Part shown: positions 1 to 6,994 of the stretch, piece by piece
How the letters are laid out: each line of letters starts with the position of its first letter
Position numbering within the stretch: position 1 is the stretch's first letter
DNA from: an uncultured Clostridium sp.
GTDB lineage: Bacteria; Bacillota; Clostridia; Lachnospirales; Lachnospiraceae
Direction: 5' to 3'
Length of the DNA stretch: 11,329 bases
Assembly (NCBI GenBank): GCA_958442925.1
Contig: CAUCIO010000065.1
Location: 1 to 11,329, forward strand
The notes under the pieces: model-generated
What the model was told of the DNA's origin: nothing
Seen by the model: only the letters and a program-made list of their open reading frames with translations
The model's database searches: none
Made by a program: the position numbers and the translations under genes

Positions 1-154
1 GTACATCTCCGTTATTTGTAATACATCTTATATGTTTTCTATATTTTTTTTGTTCTGAAAGTAATTTTTATTGTGAAATCTGACTTTTTATTTAGTAAAA
101 TTTTACCAACATTTTTTCAGTTTTTTACTCGTTTTTCATTTTTCGCTGTGTTTC
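1..154. other. AT-rich spacer downstream of folA
   Basis: No gene is visible here. The stretch is very AT-rich. It holds a 12-base perfect palindrome, GTAAAATTTTAC at 95-106, and several T runs on the plus strand. No GC-rich hairpin plus U-tract terminator for the minus-strand operon can be recognised. At the extreme left edge the minus strand reads AACGGAGATGTAC, which could be the ribosome binding site of another minus-strand gene starting just outside the window. That cannot be tested here. Confidence 0.5.
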
Positions 155-640
155 TTACGGCCGCACATACCGGCGAAACTCATAGCACAGATCAAAGTAG
201 GTCTGCTCATCGCTGCAGTCCGTCACCTTCCAGCCTTCCTGCTCCAGATTGACCATGTAAGTATCTGCATTGTATTCATAATCAATGAAGGTAATATGGG
301 CCTCCTGGCAGAAGGGGAGAAACTGTTCATAGATGGTCTGGCCGCCAATGATGAAAATATCCTCATCCCGGTACTTTGAAAGCTCAGCCAGAGCCTCTTC
401 CATGCTGTGAACTGCTACAGCCCCCTTTATTTCAAAGGCCGGATCCTTTGTCAGCACAATATTCGTCCGGCTCTCCAGAGGACGGCCTCCTGGAAGGGCT
501 TCCAGAGTCTTTCTGCCCATCACCACTACTTTTCCTATGGTCTCCTGACGGAACAGCTTCTGGTCTGCCGGAATGACGGCCAGCATCTGTCCATTCTTTC
601 CAATGGCCCAATGCCTGTCTACTGCTGCAATTAACTGCAT
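155..640 (-). CDS. folA: Dihydrofolate reductase (DHFR)
   Basis: This enzyme reduces dihydrofolate to tetrahydrofolate with NADPH in the cytoplasm and so supports thymidylate, purine and glycine/methionine metabolism. The 161 residues match the usual length of chromosomal bacterial DHFR. Visible motifs are the N-terminal strand and Met20-type loop (AIGKNGQ, residues 12-18), the substrate-binding acid in IPADQKLF (Asp26, equivalent to E. coli Asp27), the NADPH-binding VVMGRKTLEALPGG (39-52), and IIGGQTIYEQFLP (97-109). The position of the usual LPW tryptophan is occupied by alanine in QMLAVIP, as I recall for other clostridial DHFRs. The ATG overlaps the end of the upstream MBL-fold gene by 10 bases and is preceded by GGGAG at good spacing, which implies translational coupling. 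It is the last gene of the minus-strand cluster in view. Confidence 0.97.
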   Translation of the reverse strand: MQLIAAVDRHWAIGKNGQMLAVIPADQKLFRQETIGKVVVMGRKTLEALPGGRPLESRTNIVLTKDPAFEIKGAVAVHSMEEALAELSKYRDEDIFIIGGQTIYEQFLPFCQEAHITFIDYEYNADTYMVNLEQEGWKVTDCSDEQTYFDLCYEFRRYVRP

Positions 641-1527
641 GATCCGCTCTCCCTTCTGTCCTCTCTGATTTTTTCCGGATACTGACGCCTTAAAGTTTTC
701 ATCATGCTGGCTGCATTAATATAGAAGGCCTCATCCGGCTGTTCCTTTTTGTCGACTTTCGAGTGGAACACCTGCTCCATTCTTTTTAACGCCTCTTCGT
801 CACTATCCGTCTCATTTATAATCTGAAGCATCTTATCCCGGCTTGATCTGGCAGTTTCCAGAAGAAATTCCCAGATTCCAATCTTATCTTCCTCATCCAC
901 CAGGCCATAGTGATTTAAAATAATTTCTTTTACCGGAATTTCTGCCGATCTGCGGATGGAATCCTCCACCCCCTTATAATCTACCAGAAAACTGGGCATA
1001 TACTCTTTGCTCCGGCTCATAACTCCCACCGTCTCGCTGCAGAGCATGACTTCTCCATTTACCACATATGACATAGAGCATCTTGTATGTCCGGCTGTGG
1101 CAAAAGCATAGATCCGATCTCCGGCAATCTCTATCGTTTCCTGATCTGCCAGTCCCACATTTACCTGGAGATCCTGGTCGTCATAATTACTGTTCCAGGA
1201 AAGTCCTGAGGCTTCCGCTGCTTCCCCGCTGAGGCGCCGGATGGTCTTTAAGGCTCCCGGCTTTACCAGGATCTCCTTTGCCTGCTCAGATGCATACACA
1301 TCCACTGCCGGCCACTCTTTTCTCACCGCTGGCAGCCCTGCCACATGGTCGTAATGGGAATGGGACAGCAGCACCGCGTGCAGCGGCTCTCCCTGAAGCT
1401 CCTCTCTGATTTTCTGTACCATGGCGTCAGCTCCATAGGCCATTCCTGCCTCAAAGAGGATGTTGGCGTTTCCCCTAAGCAGAAATACTGCTCCTTTTCC
1501 TACTCCTGTCACATCTATAATTTTCAT
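631..1527 (-). CDS. MBL-fold metallohydrolase
   Basis: This is a 298-residue metallo-beta-lactamase-fold hydrolase of unknown substrate, with no signal peptide, so cytoplasmic. The metal-binding signature HSHYDH lies at residues 56-61. A second ligand histidine sits in AGHT (His147) and a late one in NHYG (His206). The bridging-acid position appears as Glu165 in LCSETVG rather than the usual Asp, which I recall from a subgroup of this superfamily. The C-terminal ~80 residues are charged and probably helical. The ATG is preceded by GGAG with a 6-base spacer. It follows cotH after 117 bases with no evident terminator, though a 6-bp stem lies in that gap (1574-1579 with 1590-1595). It overlaps folA by 10 bases. 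The fold and metal site are secure. The reaction is not; glyoxalase II-like thioesterase or phosphodiesterase activities are possible. Confidence 0.87.
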   Translation of the reverse strand: MKIIDVTGVGKGAVFLLRGNANILFEAGMAYGADAMVQKIREELQGEPLHAVLLSHSHYDHVAGLPAVRKEWPAVDVYASEQAKEILVKPGALKTIRRLSGEAAEASGLSWNSNYDDQDLQVNVGLADQETIEIAGDRIYAFATAGHTRCSMSYVVNGEVMLCSETVGVMSRSKEYMPSFLVDYKGVEDSIRRSAEIPVKEIILNHYGLVDEEDKIGIWEFLLETARSSRDKMLQIINETDSDEEALKRMEQVFHSKVDKKEQPDEAFYINAASMMKTLRRQYPEKIREDRRESGSCS

Positions 1528-1644
1528 TCTTTTCTCCGCCTTTCCACTGTGTTCTCTTTCCGCCGATCCATAAACTGGTTATTTGGCGTACCAGTGACAG
1601 CATATCACAAAAGGCTGTATTCGGCAAAGAAATTTATGGTCTGC

Positions 1645-3048
1645 TTACTCTTTATGCTTTAAATCCTCAAAATCCCCCAGATCTTCCAGATGAATATGGG
1701 AAGTATCCAGCTTTTTCTTTGGATACTTATTTTGTCCCCGAAGTGTAATAGGAATCTGACCGTTCAGCTGGGCGCGGATACTTTCTGCGCGGAGCAGGCA
1801 GACTTCCTCCAGAACGTCAGCTGCCAGAAGATGATCCTCATAGGAACAGAATGCCGTAGGATCCCTTTTTACATAGGGGGCAATCATCTCTGCAGTCTGC
1901 CGCAGCCTGGCTTCAAACTGCCGATTGTCAAAATAATCTGCCAGAAGACGCTCAAAATACTTATGATAAGCAGCCAGGCAGTCTGAGCGCTTCATCAAAT
2001 TGTGATAAAGCGGCCGGTTCAGCATAACCTTTCCTTCTGCCGGAGTATTGACAGGATAATTGATGAGCACAGCAGGATCCTTTATCGGCTTGCTCATACC
2101 CAGGGCATAGGTTCCAAAGGCCAGATTGTAATCCCACGGAAGGATGGAAAGGACTCCGTTCTCCTCATAGAGAAAATAATTGTGTCCTGTCGGGCCCAGA
2201 TAGCTGTCCCAGTTCATTACGAAAACCTGCACTGTAAAATATCTAAGAACTTCATCTATATCTACTGCCTGTTCCAGATTTTCCCCGGAAGATAAAATTT
2301 CCAAAGCTCTGATCAGGCGCTGTTTATCGGCAGGCGAAGGGTTAAATTTAGCGTTATCAAAAATATTGGGATAGCTTTCCGGATCATCATCCACATAGCG
2401 CAGGGCTACATCCTTATTTTCATCCCCGAGAGAGCGGTAATCCGGTTTATAAAGCTGTCCATGATCCAGGCCAAAATTCCGGCGGGCAAAAGACTCTTCC
2501 GGTTCCTCTACAGCCAGAAACAGTCCCCAGTCCTGTCCGTTCACTGTCACCCATACATAGCTGCACAGCGGAGCCGGAACTCCCATAAAGTTCATCATGT
2601 CGTAAGCAAGCCATGTCTTCAGATAGCTGTTGTCCTGAAAAGAAGCGTCCAGGGAAAATTTATCCAGTCCGTAGTAATTTCCTCCATCTGAAAACTGATC
2701 AAATTCCAGTTTCAGGCTGTACCTGGAAAGGCCATACTCCGTAGTCAGACGCCTGGAATTATTGCCTTTTGCCCGCAGGCCTACCTGATGAAACAGTTCT
2801 CCATCAATCTCTACAGAACAGGCGACATACTGTTCCTTATCTGCATCACGAAGGAAAGCCTCCCAGTCTTCTGTCTTAATATCCAGCTTATGCACTCTGC
2901 TGCTGTCAAACAGACGCGTTTCGTAGTCCTGCTCTGTGCCCCTGCCCTGAATTCCAGCTGCTCCCAGATATATGCAGACAGCTGCAATCGCTGCTGCCAG
3001 CAGAGCTGCTCCCACACAGATTCTGTCAATATATTTATGCGTTACCAT
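1645..3048 (-). CDS. CotH-family protein kinase, membrane-anchored
   Basis: This belongs to the CotH family. In Bacillus subtilis, CotH is an atypical kinase that phosphorylates spore-coat proteins. The 467 residues open with a short charged segment and a hydrophobic helix (about 10-33) that should act as a signal anchor, placing the catalytic part outside the membrane. Family motifs are visible: RAKGNNS (92-98), MNWDSY followed by GHNYFLY (278-294), and PWDYNLAFG (304-312), whose Asp is the likely metal ligand. The C-terminus is basic then acidic (KYPKKKLD and onward). The ATG lies 3 bases after the DUF4956 stop. There is no well-spaced Shine-Dalgarno, only AAAGG abutting the ATG, so translation probably depends on coupling. 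Adjacent VTC and DUF4956 genes are a common setting for CotH homologues as I recall it. The substrate is unknown; nothing specific to spores is visible in the window. Confidence 0.92.
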   Translation of the reverse strand: MVTHKYIDRICVGAALLAAAIAAVCIYLGAAGIQGRGTEQDYETRLFDSSRVHKLDIKTEDWEAFLRDADKEQYVACSVEIDGELFHQVGLRAKGNNSRRLTTEYGLSRYSLKLEFDQFSDGGNYYGLDKFSLDASFQDNSYLKTWLAYDMMNFMGVPAPLCSYVWVTVNGQDWGLFLAVEEPEESFARRNFGLDHGQLYKPDYRSLGDENKDVALRYVDDDPESYPNIFDNAKFNPSPADKQRLIRALEILSSGENLEQAVDIDEVLRYFTVQVFVMNWDSYLGPTGHNYFLYEENGVLSILPWDYNLAFGTYALGMSKPIKDPAVLINYPVNTPAEGKVMLNRPLYHNLMKRSDCLAAYHKYFERLLADYFDNRQFEARLRQTAEMIAPYVKRDPTAFCSYEDHLLAADVLEEVCLLRAESIRAQLNGQIPITLRGQNKYPKKKLDTSHIHLEDLGDFEDLKHKE

Positions 3049-3051
3049 CCT

Positions 3052-3723
3052 TTAACCCATATAATCGCCGTTATAGGAAACCAGAGCTGTCTGCTCCACT
3101 CCGTCCAGAGCGGCAAGTTCATTGATAAATCTGCTGTCGTCATCTATGAGCCTCACTTCATAATTAAGCTCCATATGCCCTGCCTCCACACTCTTGCTTT
3201 TTAAATTCATTTTTTTGACATGGGAGGCAATCAGTCTGCCCGCATGTTCCTCAGCCACCGAATCCATACAATGAACTACCAGAATATAGGGCAAATCTGC
3301 TGTTTTCTTGTTTGCAAACAAAAACAGAACTCCCCCCACAAACAAACTGCCGAATACTGCCAGTGGAATCAGCCCCGATGCCAGCACAATCCCCACTGCA
3401 ATGCTCCAGAAGAGAAAGACCAGATCCATCGGTTCTTTTACTGCCGTTCGGAACCGGACAATGGACAGCGCTCCTACCATTCCCAGAGACAGCACTACAT
3501 TGCTGACTACAGCCATAATCAGAATTGTTGTAATGAGCCCAAGGGCGATCAAAGCTGTGCCAAAGCTGGCTGAATACATTACGCCGCTGCAGCACTTCTT
3601 ATATATATAAAAAATAAACAATCCCAGCAGAAAAGACAGTACAAGAGCGAGAACTGTATCCGCAACAGAGACAGCGGCAACATTCTCTAAAAAATCTGAT
3701 TTAAATATATCCTGAAAAGTCAT
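3052..3723 (-). CDS. DUF4956 polytopic membrane protein
   Basis: This 223-residue protein has a membrane N-terminal half and a soluble C-terminal half. Four hydrophobic segments are visible at about residues 20-41, 52-76, 100-116 and 117-137. The hallmark of the family, GALSIVRFRTAVKEPMDLVF (84-103), links the second and third. Residues 138-223 form a mixed alpha/beta region that probably faces the cytoplasm and resembles a small ACT- or ferredoxin-like regulatory domain; that fold guess is inference. No biochemical function is established to my knowledge. Its neighbours, a VTC polymerase upstream and a CotH kinase downstream, suggest it forms the membrane part of a polyphosphate or phosphoryl-transfer machine. 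The start is well supported by AGGAGG with a 6-base spacer. It lies 20 bases after the VTC gene and 3 bases before cotH. Confidence 0.92.
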   Translation of the reverse strand: MTFQDIFKSDFLENVAAVSVADTVLALVLSFLLGLFIFYIYKKCCSGVMYSASFGTALIALGLITTILIMAVVSNVVLSLGMVGALSIVRFRTAVKEPMDLVFLFWSIAVGIVLASGLIPLAVFGSLFVGGVLFLFANKKTADLPYILVVHCMDSVAEEHAGRLIASHVKKMNLKSKSVEAGHMELNYEVRLIDDDSRFINELAALDGVEQTALVSYNGDYMG

Positions 3724-3743
3724 CTTTTTCCTCCTATATCTGT

Positions 3744-4442
3744 CTAATCATATCTGCGGCACAGGACATACTTGGAGCAGGCCGACGCCTGATATCCCGG
3801 AACCTGAACCGCCATGCGGACCAGTTCCGGAAGAAACTCATCGTACTTTACTTCCAGAATAGTTTCCGGCCTTTCGATCCCATGACAAAACACATCTGGA
3901 TTCAGAAACTCTATGCTTCCGAGTCCTGTACGTACTCCACGATCCAGCGTAATCCGCACATTTCCAGGCCCATAAACAAAGGCTTCCCTGTCATAACGAA
4001 CAATGGTTCTGGGACGCAGAAGCTTTCCCTTCAGCTGGCTGTAAAACTCTATCAGCAAAGGATCCCCTGAATGCAGCAGAAAGTTATATTCTCCCTGCAG
4101 TATCTGCCGTACCTGCTCTGTCAGCAGACGCGTACTCCTCTTTCCGCACAATCCGTTTACCTTGAACTTCTTTTCCAGTCTGATAAAGCCCAGTTCTCTT
4201 TCATAATACCTGAGCCGGAACTTCTCCCTCCGGCTCAGGCCGTTTATCTTTTCTCTCAGAGCTTCATCATATGGTGTATCAAAATAAAGGCTTGTAACCT
4301 GATAGCTTCCCTCTGGCCCTGCATAACGATCATGAGAAAATAATCTTCGCAGCTTCCTGGTAAGAACTGGATCTGCCCCCAGGCTAATCCTGTGCTTCTG
4401 TTCATGGCGCAGCGGACGGACGGGCGCAGGTTTAATTGTCAT
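3744..4442 (-). CDS. VTC-domain polyphosphate polymerase
   Basis: This 232-residue soluble protein is related to the catalytic domain of yeast Vtc4, a triphosphate-tunnel fold that makes polyphosphate from ATP. Charged tunnel strands are visible in order: RHEQKHRI (12-19), SLYFDTPYDEAL (51-62), REKFRLRYYE (72-81), RLEKKFKVNG (88-97), RPRTIVRYDREAFVY (143-157), RITLDRGVRT (163-172), ILEVKYDEFLP (195-205) and SKYVLCR (223-229). I place the start at the ATG at 4442, not the in-frame ATG at 4562. The earlier one has no ribosome binding site and would add 40 Met/Thr-rich residues read from the other frame of the upstream repeats. The 4442 ATG has GGAG with a 9-base spacer, and the domain begins 11 residues later. 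It overlaps the lipoprotein gene by 11 bases, suggesting coupled translation. Polymerase activity is inferred from family and motifs. Confidence 0.92.
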   Translation of the reverse strand: MTIKPAPVRPLRHEQKHRISLGADPVLTRKLRRLFSHDRYAGPEGSYQVTSLYFDTPYDEALREKINGLSRREKFRLRYYERELGFIRLEKKFKVNGLCGKRSTRLLTEQVRQILQGEYNFLLHSGDPLLIEFYSQLKGKLLRPRTIVRYDREAFVYGPGNVRITLDRGVRTGLGSIEFLNPDVFCHGIERPETILEVKYDEFLPELVRMAVQVPGYQASACSKYVLCRRYD

Positions 4443-5232
4443 AGTCCGTGTCTCCGCTTTCTCCATTGTCATAGCCGGAATCCCCTCCGTCATCCTGGGA
4501 GTTTCCGTCGTCCTGATAATCAGAGGCATTGTCTCCCCCATCGTCATAATTGGTGTTTCCATCGTTATAATCGGTTACACCATCGTTATTTGGGCCGTAA
4601 TCCGTATCATCGTAGTTAGTTACCCCATCATTATTTGCGCCATAGTCTGTATCGTTATAATCGGTCGCTCCATCATTATCCGGGCCATAGTCTGTATCAA
4701 CATAATCTGTTATTCCGTAATCGCTTTCTCCCTGCACATCCACAGGACTGCTCCATCTGTTGTCATTCACACACTGGCGGACATCTGCCACGACCTCATC
4801 CAGGAATGTATCATACGGCAGAGCGGAACCTGATTCAATTTCAATGGTAATCTGGCGCTTTTCCCCCTCTATCTCTTCTACAAAATATCCTGCTTCCCCA
4901 ATCGCTTTTACCAGCTGTGACACTGCTGCCCGGGCCGGCTGTCCCATCAGTCCCTTACAGCTGCTGAGAATAGGCAGAGCATCCTCGTTGCGGGCAGTCA
5001 CCCCAGTGACAAGTCCCGCCTTATCATACTGCACTTCAATTTCCGGATTCACACTCACGAGCAAGACGCCGCCTTCCTCTGCTGAAGCTTCAGATGTGGC
5101 AGCGGTTGTCTGAACTGCCTGAGAAGAAGTTTCAGCCGGCTCCGTCTTCTGTCCGCATCCTGTCAAAAGCGCCAGGCTCACTGCTAAAGTTACAGAAAAT
5201 GTGCAAATAGATGTGAATGTTCTTTTTTTCAT
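4432..5232 (-). CDS. Lipoprotein with RsgI-like domain and Asp/Asn repeats
   Basis: This 266-residue exported protein has a signal peptide and lipobox LLTGC (lipidated Cys26). A Ser/Thr/Ala linker follows (about 30-52), then a globular domain (about 54-156) and a long acidic tail (about 165-266). The globular part matches the extracytoplasmic domain of the neighbouring RsgI in pattern: GVLLVSVNPEIEVQYD (55-70) against GSVYMEINPSVRIDVN, then V.GV/L..., N-E/Q-D, and a distal amphipathic helix. The Asn62-Pro63 pair aligns with the RsgI autoproteolysis site. The tail has three perfectly phased 15-residue repeats (179-223, type DTDYGPNNDGVTDYN) and then degenerate D/N/G/Y sequence ending DTDYDN. 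It lacks the RsgI cytoplasmic anti-sigma segment. AGGAG lies 11 bases before the ATG. The gene sits 89 bases after rsgI and overlaps the VTC gene. A sensory or calcium-binding surface role is inference. Confidence 0.88.
   Translation of the reverse strand: MKKRTFTSICTFSVTLAVSLALLTGCGQKTEPAETSSQAVQTTAATSEASAEEGGVLLVSVNPEIEVQYDKAGLVTGVTARNEDALPILSSCKGLMGQPARAAVSQLVKAIGEAGYFVEEIEGEKRQITIEIESGSALPYDTFLDEVVADVRQCVNDNRWSSPVDVQGESDYGITDYVDTDYGPDNDGATDYNDTDYGANNDGVTNYDDTDYGPNNDGVTDYNDGNTNYDDGGDNASDYQDDGNSQDDGGDSGYDNGESGDTDYDN
4564..4698. repeat. Three tandem 45-bp coding repeats
   Basis: Three consecutive 45-base units (4564-4608, 4609-4653, 4654-4698) encode the phased 15-residue repeats of the lipoprotein tail. 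The units agree at most positions, for example the shared segments cc-atc-ttatt and gtatc at corresponding offsets. They differ mainly at synonymous and conservative D/N positions, so the array has been retained as protein sequence rather than being a fresh duplication. Such arrays commonly change copy number between strains. Confidence 0.9.
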
Positions 5233-5321
5233 AATAATAACATCTCCTTTTCCTTTTTATTTTCTATACTACAGATTACGCAGCCAAGTTTCGCAGACCG
5301 GGGCAGCTGCAGCTTTTTTTA

Positions 5322-6224
5322 TTAATTTTCTTCGTTTTCTTCATCTTCATCCTCATAATCTGTATCAGGAGCTTCTTCAATGCTGTCGTCTTCGTTATCA
5401 TCGCCCTCTTCACCATCTTCATTCTCTTTTCCATCTTCATCCCTGTCCTGATAATCTGATTCCTTTTCAGCCGAAGCATTTGACATTTCCGGAACCGGCA
5501 TCTGCTGCTCTGGAGCCTGAGTTTCTGGAGTTCTTCCTTCCAAAGCCTGCGTTTCTGTCAGAGAATCCTTGCCGTCTGCACCTGAAACTGGAATTTCTAC
5601 CACTATCGGATCTGAAACTTCTATACTTTGTTCTGTTTTGCTGTTCACAGTGATCGTAACTCTGAAATCTCCCTCCAGATGATGGCTCAGGCCGTCAGAA
5701 AGCGTTGATTCATGACTGGCTGTCCACTGTTCACTCTCTCCGTCCAGTGTCAAGACGATCTCGCCTCCCTCCTGCAAAAATCCCATATCAATCGCTCTAT
5801 CCACCAGTTCTTCCATCACAAAGGCCAGTTCTTTCTTTTTATACACATAATTCTTTACTAAATGTTCCCCATCCTGATTTGTGCCCCTCAGCCCTATCAC
5901 TGTATCTTTTTGGTTTACGTCAATTCTTACAGACGGATTAATCTCCATATATACAGAGCCATAAGGTGTCTGCTTTACCTGGAAGGAGAAGGTCAGAACA
6001 GCCATCAGATATACTGCCGCTATCAGGGAAGCAGCCCACTTTCTTCTCACTCTTTTTATGATTTTTTCTTCTGGCTGACGCGCTTCTTCCAGCTGACGCA
6101 TTTCCACTACGTCTGTCACGGTCTCTCCGACTGTATAATTCAAATTTGCAGCTTTTAGAAATCTTCCGTCTTCTGACAGGACGACTGCATAGCTTAAATG
6201 ACATTCCATCACCTTGTACTTCAT
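5322..6224 (-). CDS. rsgI: RsgI-type transmembrane anti-sigma factor
   Basis: This 300-residue single-pass protein is the cognate inhibitor of SigI. Residues 1-50 form the cytoplasmic RsgI N-terminal domain (KYKVMECHLSYAVVLSEDG, 2-20) expected to bind the sigma factor. A basic stretch (54-62) precedes one transmembrane helix (about 63-82). The extracytoplasmic domain (about 86-205) contains GSVYMEINPSVRIDVN (89-104); Asn96-Pro97 corresponds to the autoproteolysis site reported for clostridial RsgI proteins. The C-terminus (about 245-300) is an extremely acidic low-complexity tail, with SDYQD and DTDYEDEDEENEEN, rather than the carbohydrate-binding module seen in cellulolytic clostridia. The ATG lies 4 bases after the sigI stop and has AGGAGG with a 9-base spacer inside the end of sigI. 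What the protein senses is unknown. Confidence 0.93.
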   Translation of the reverse strand: MKYKVMECHLSYAVVLSEDGRFLKAANLNYTVGETVTDVVEMRQLEEARQPEEKIIKRVRRKWAASLIAAVYLMAVLTFSFQVKQTPYGSVYMEINPSVRIDVNQKDTVIGLRGTNQDGEHLVKNYVYKKKELAFVMEELVDRAIDMGFLQEGGEIVLTLDGESEQWTASHESTLSDGLSHHLEGDFRVTITVNSKTEQSIEVSDPIVVEIPVSGADGKDSLTETQALEGRTPETQAPEQQMPVPEMSNASAEKESDYQDRDEDGKENEDGEEGDDNEDDSIEEAPDTDYEDEDEENEEN

Positions 6225-6228
6225 ATCG

Positions 6229-6948
6229 TCAGCCCTCCTTTCTTTTCAGAACCTGCCGTAAATGCCCGCGAAGGATTTCATATCCATTGGTCTGGATCAG
6301 CAGCATGGCCAGTATGTATTTTCTATGGCGTTCCAGGGTTTTACGCTCTGTACCAGATCCCAGAACCAGCTTCGCCATAGGAAGCTTTTTTGTTTTCAGA
6401 AGTTCCTCCAGAATATGTTTATTTTCTGCCGCATAACGGACTGCGACAGCACAGGACTCCAGCGTGCGTTCCTGTTTAGGAGAGTTGTCCGCAACATCTC
6501 TGAAGCTGATTCCAAATGCTTCCATCACTGCAGACAGCTCTTTAATCTCCTGCTGTACTGCTTCCAAATCAGCTGATTCTTCCACGTGGCTGCGTTTATC
6601 TGCCACTCTGTCTTTAACAGAGCCTTCCTCTTCGTTTTCTTCCTCATCCAGAGAAATATGTCCCTGATGACGCATCTCCTTTCTTTGATAGTCAATCAGC
6701 CGGCTGCGGATTACCATAGCCGCATAGCTTAAAAAAGCTCCTTTCTCTTTCGAAAAGCTTATAATGGCTTCGTGAAATGCAATCATGGCAATGCTGAACT
6801 CGTCATCCTGCTCTGTGCAGAAGCGCAAAAGGAACTTTGATGTTTCAGAGCGAATAAACGGAAGATAACTGCGGATTAAGCAATCCGCCTTGTCCATATC
6901 TGTTTTTGCCGCATAAACTTCCTTTACAATCTGGCGGGCGTGTTGCAC
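6229..6948 (-). CDS. sigI: RNA polymerase sigma factor SigI
   Basis: This 239-residue alternative sigma factor of the sigma-I family directs RNA polymerase to a stress or envelope regulon and is held inactive by RsgI. Sigma region 2 spans roughly residues 20-95, with DDEFSIAMIAFHEAI (48-62) and the core/-10 recognition helix GAFLSYAAMVIRSRLIDYQR (70-89). An acidic linker follows (100-130). The SigI-specific C-terminal domain contains FGISFRDVADNSPKQERT (145-162) and a helix-turn-helix-like segment, LVLGSGTERKTLERHRKYIL (194-213). The start is GTG at 6948, supported by AGGAG with a 9-base spacer. It is the first gene of the minus-strand cluster. I could not find a convincing sigma-I promoter (CCCC/CGAA elements at normal spacing) or a clear sigma-A promoter upstream, so autoregulation is unproven. 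Confidence 0.95.
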   Translation of the reverse strand: MQHARQIVKEVYAAKTDMDKADCLIRSYLPFIRSETSKFLLRFCTEQDDEFSIAMIAFHEAIISFSKEKGAFLSYAAMVIRSRLIDYQRKEMRHQGHISLDEEENEEEGSVKDRVADKRSHVEESADLEAVQQEIKELSAVMEAFGISFRDVADNSPKQERTLESCAVAVRYAAENKHILEELLKTKKLPMAKLVLGSGTERKTLERHRKYILAMLLIQTNGYEILRGHLRQVLKRKEG

Positions 6949-6994
6949 AGCTTAATTCTCCTCTCATATAGAATACGGATATCATTCGTAAAAA

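Noticed and set aside
90..117. Terminator of the folA operon at the left edge
   Set aside because: The GTAAAATTTTAC palindrome has no loop, is all but free of G/C and has no U run in the minus-strand direction. It fits better as a copy of the AT-rich motif.
4392..4850. Plus-strand His/Arg-rich reading frames opposite the repeats
   Set aside because: These are antisense shadows of the Asp/Asn-rich repeat codons (GAT/AAT read backwards as ATC/ATT and in shifted frames as CAT/CGT). No ribosome binding sites or recognisable domains.
5280..5321. Sigma-I promoter between rsgI and the lipoprotein gene
   Set aside because: The minus strand has CCCC and CGAA, but only 6 bases separate them, too close for a promoter. 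No good sigma-A promoter is visible either.
5322..5480. Poly-acidic, Ser/Lys-containing RsgI tail as a PASK-type lysine polyphosphorylation target of VTC
   Set aside because: Composition is suggestive, but the tail should be outside the membrane while the VTC domain protein has no export signal. The chemistry in bacteria is not established.
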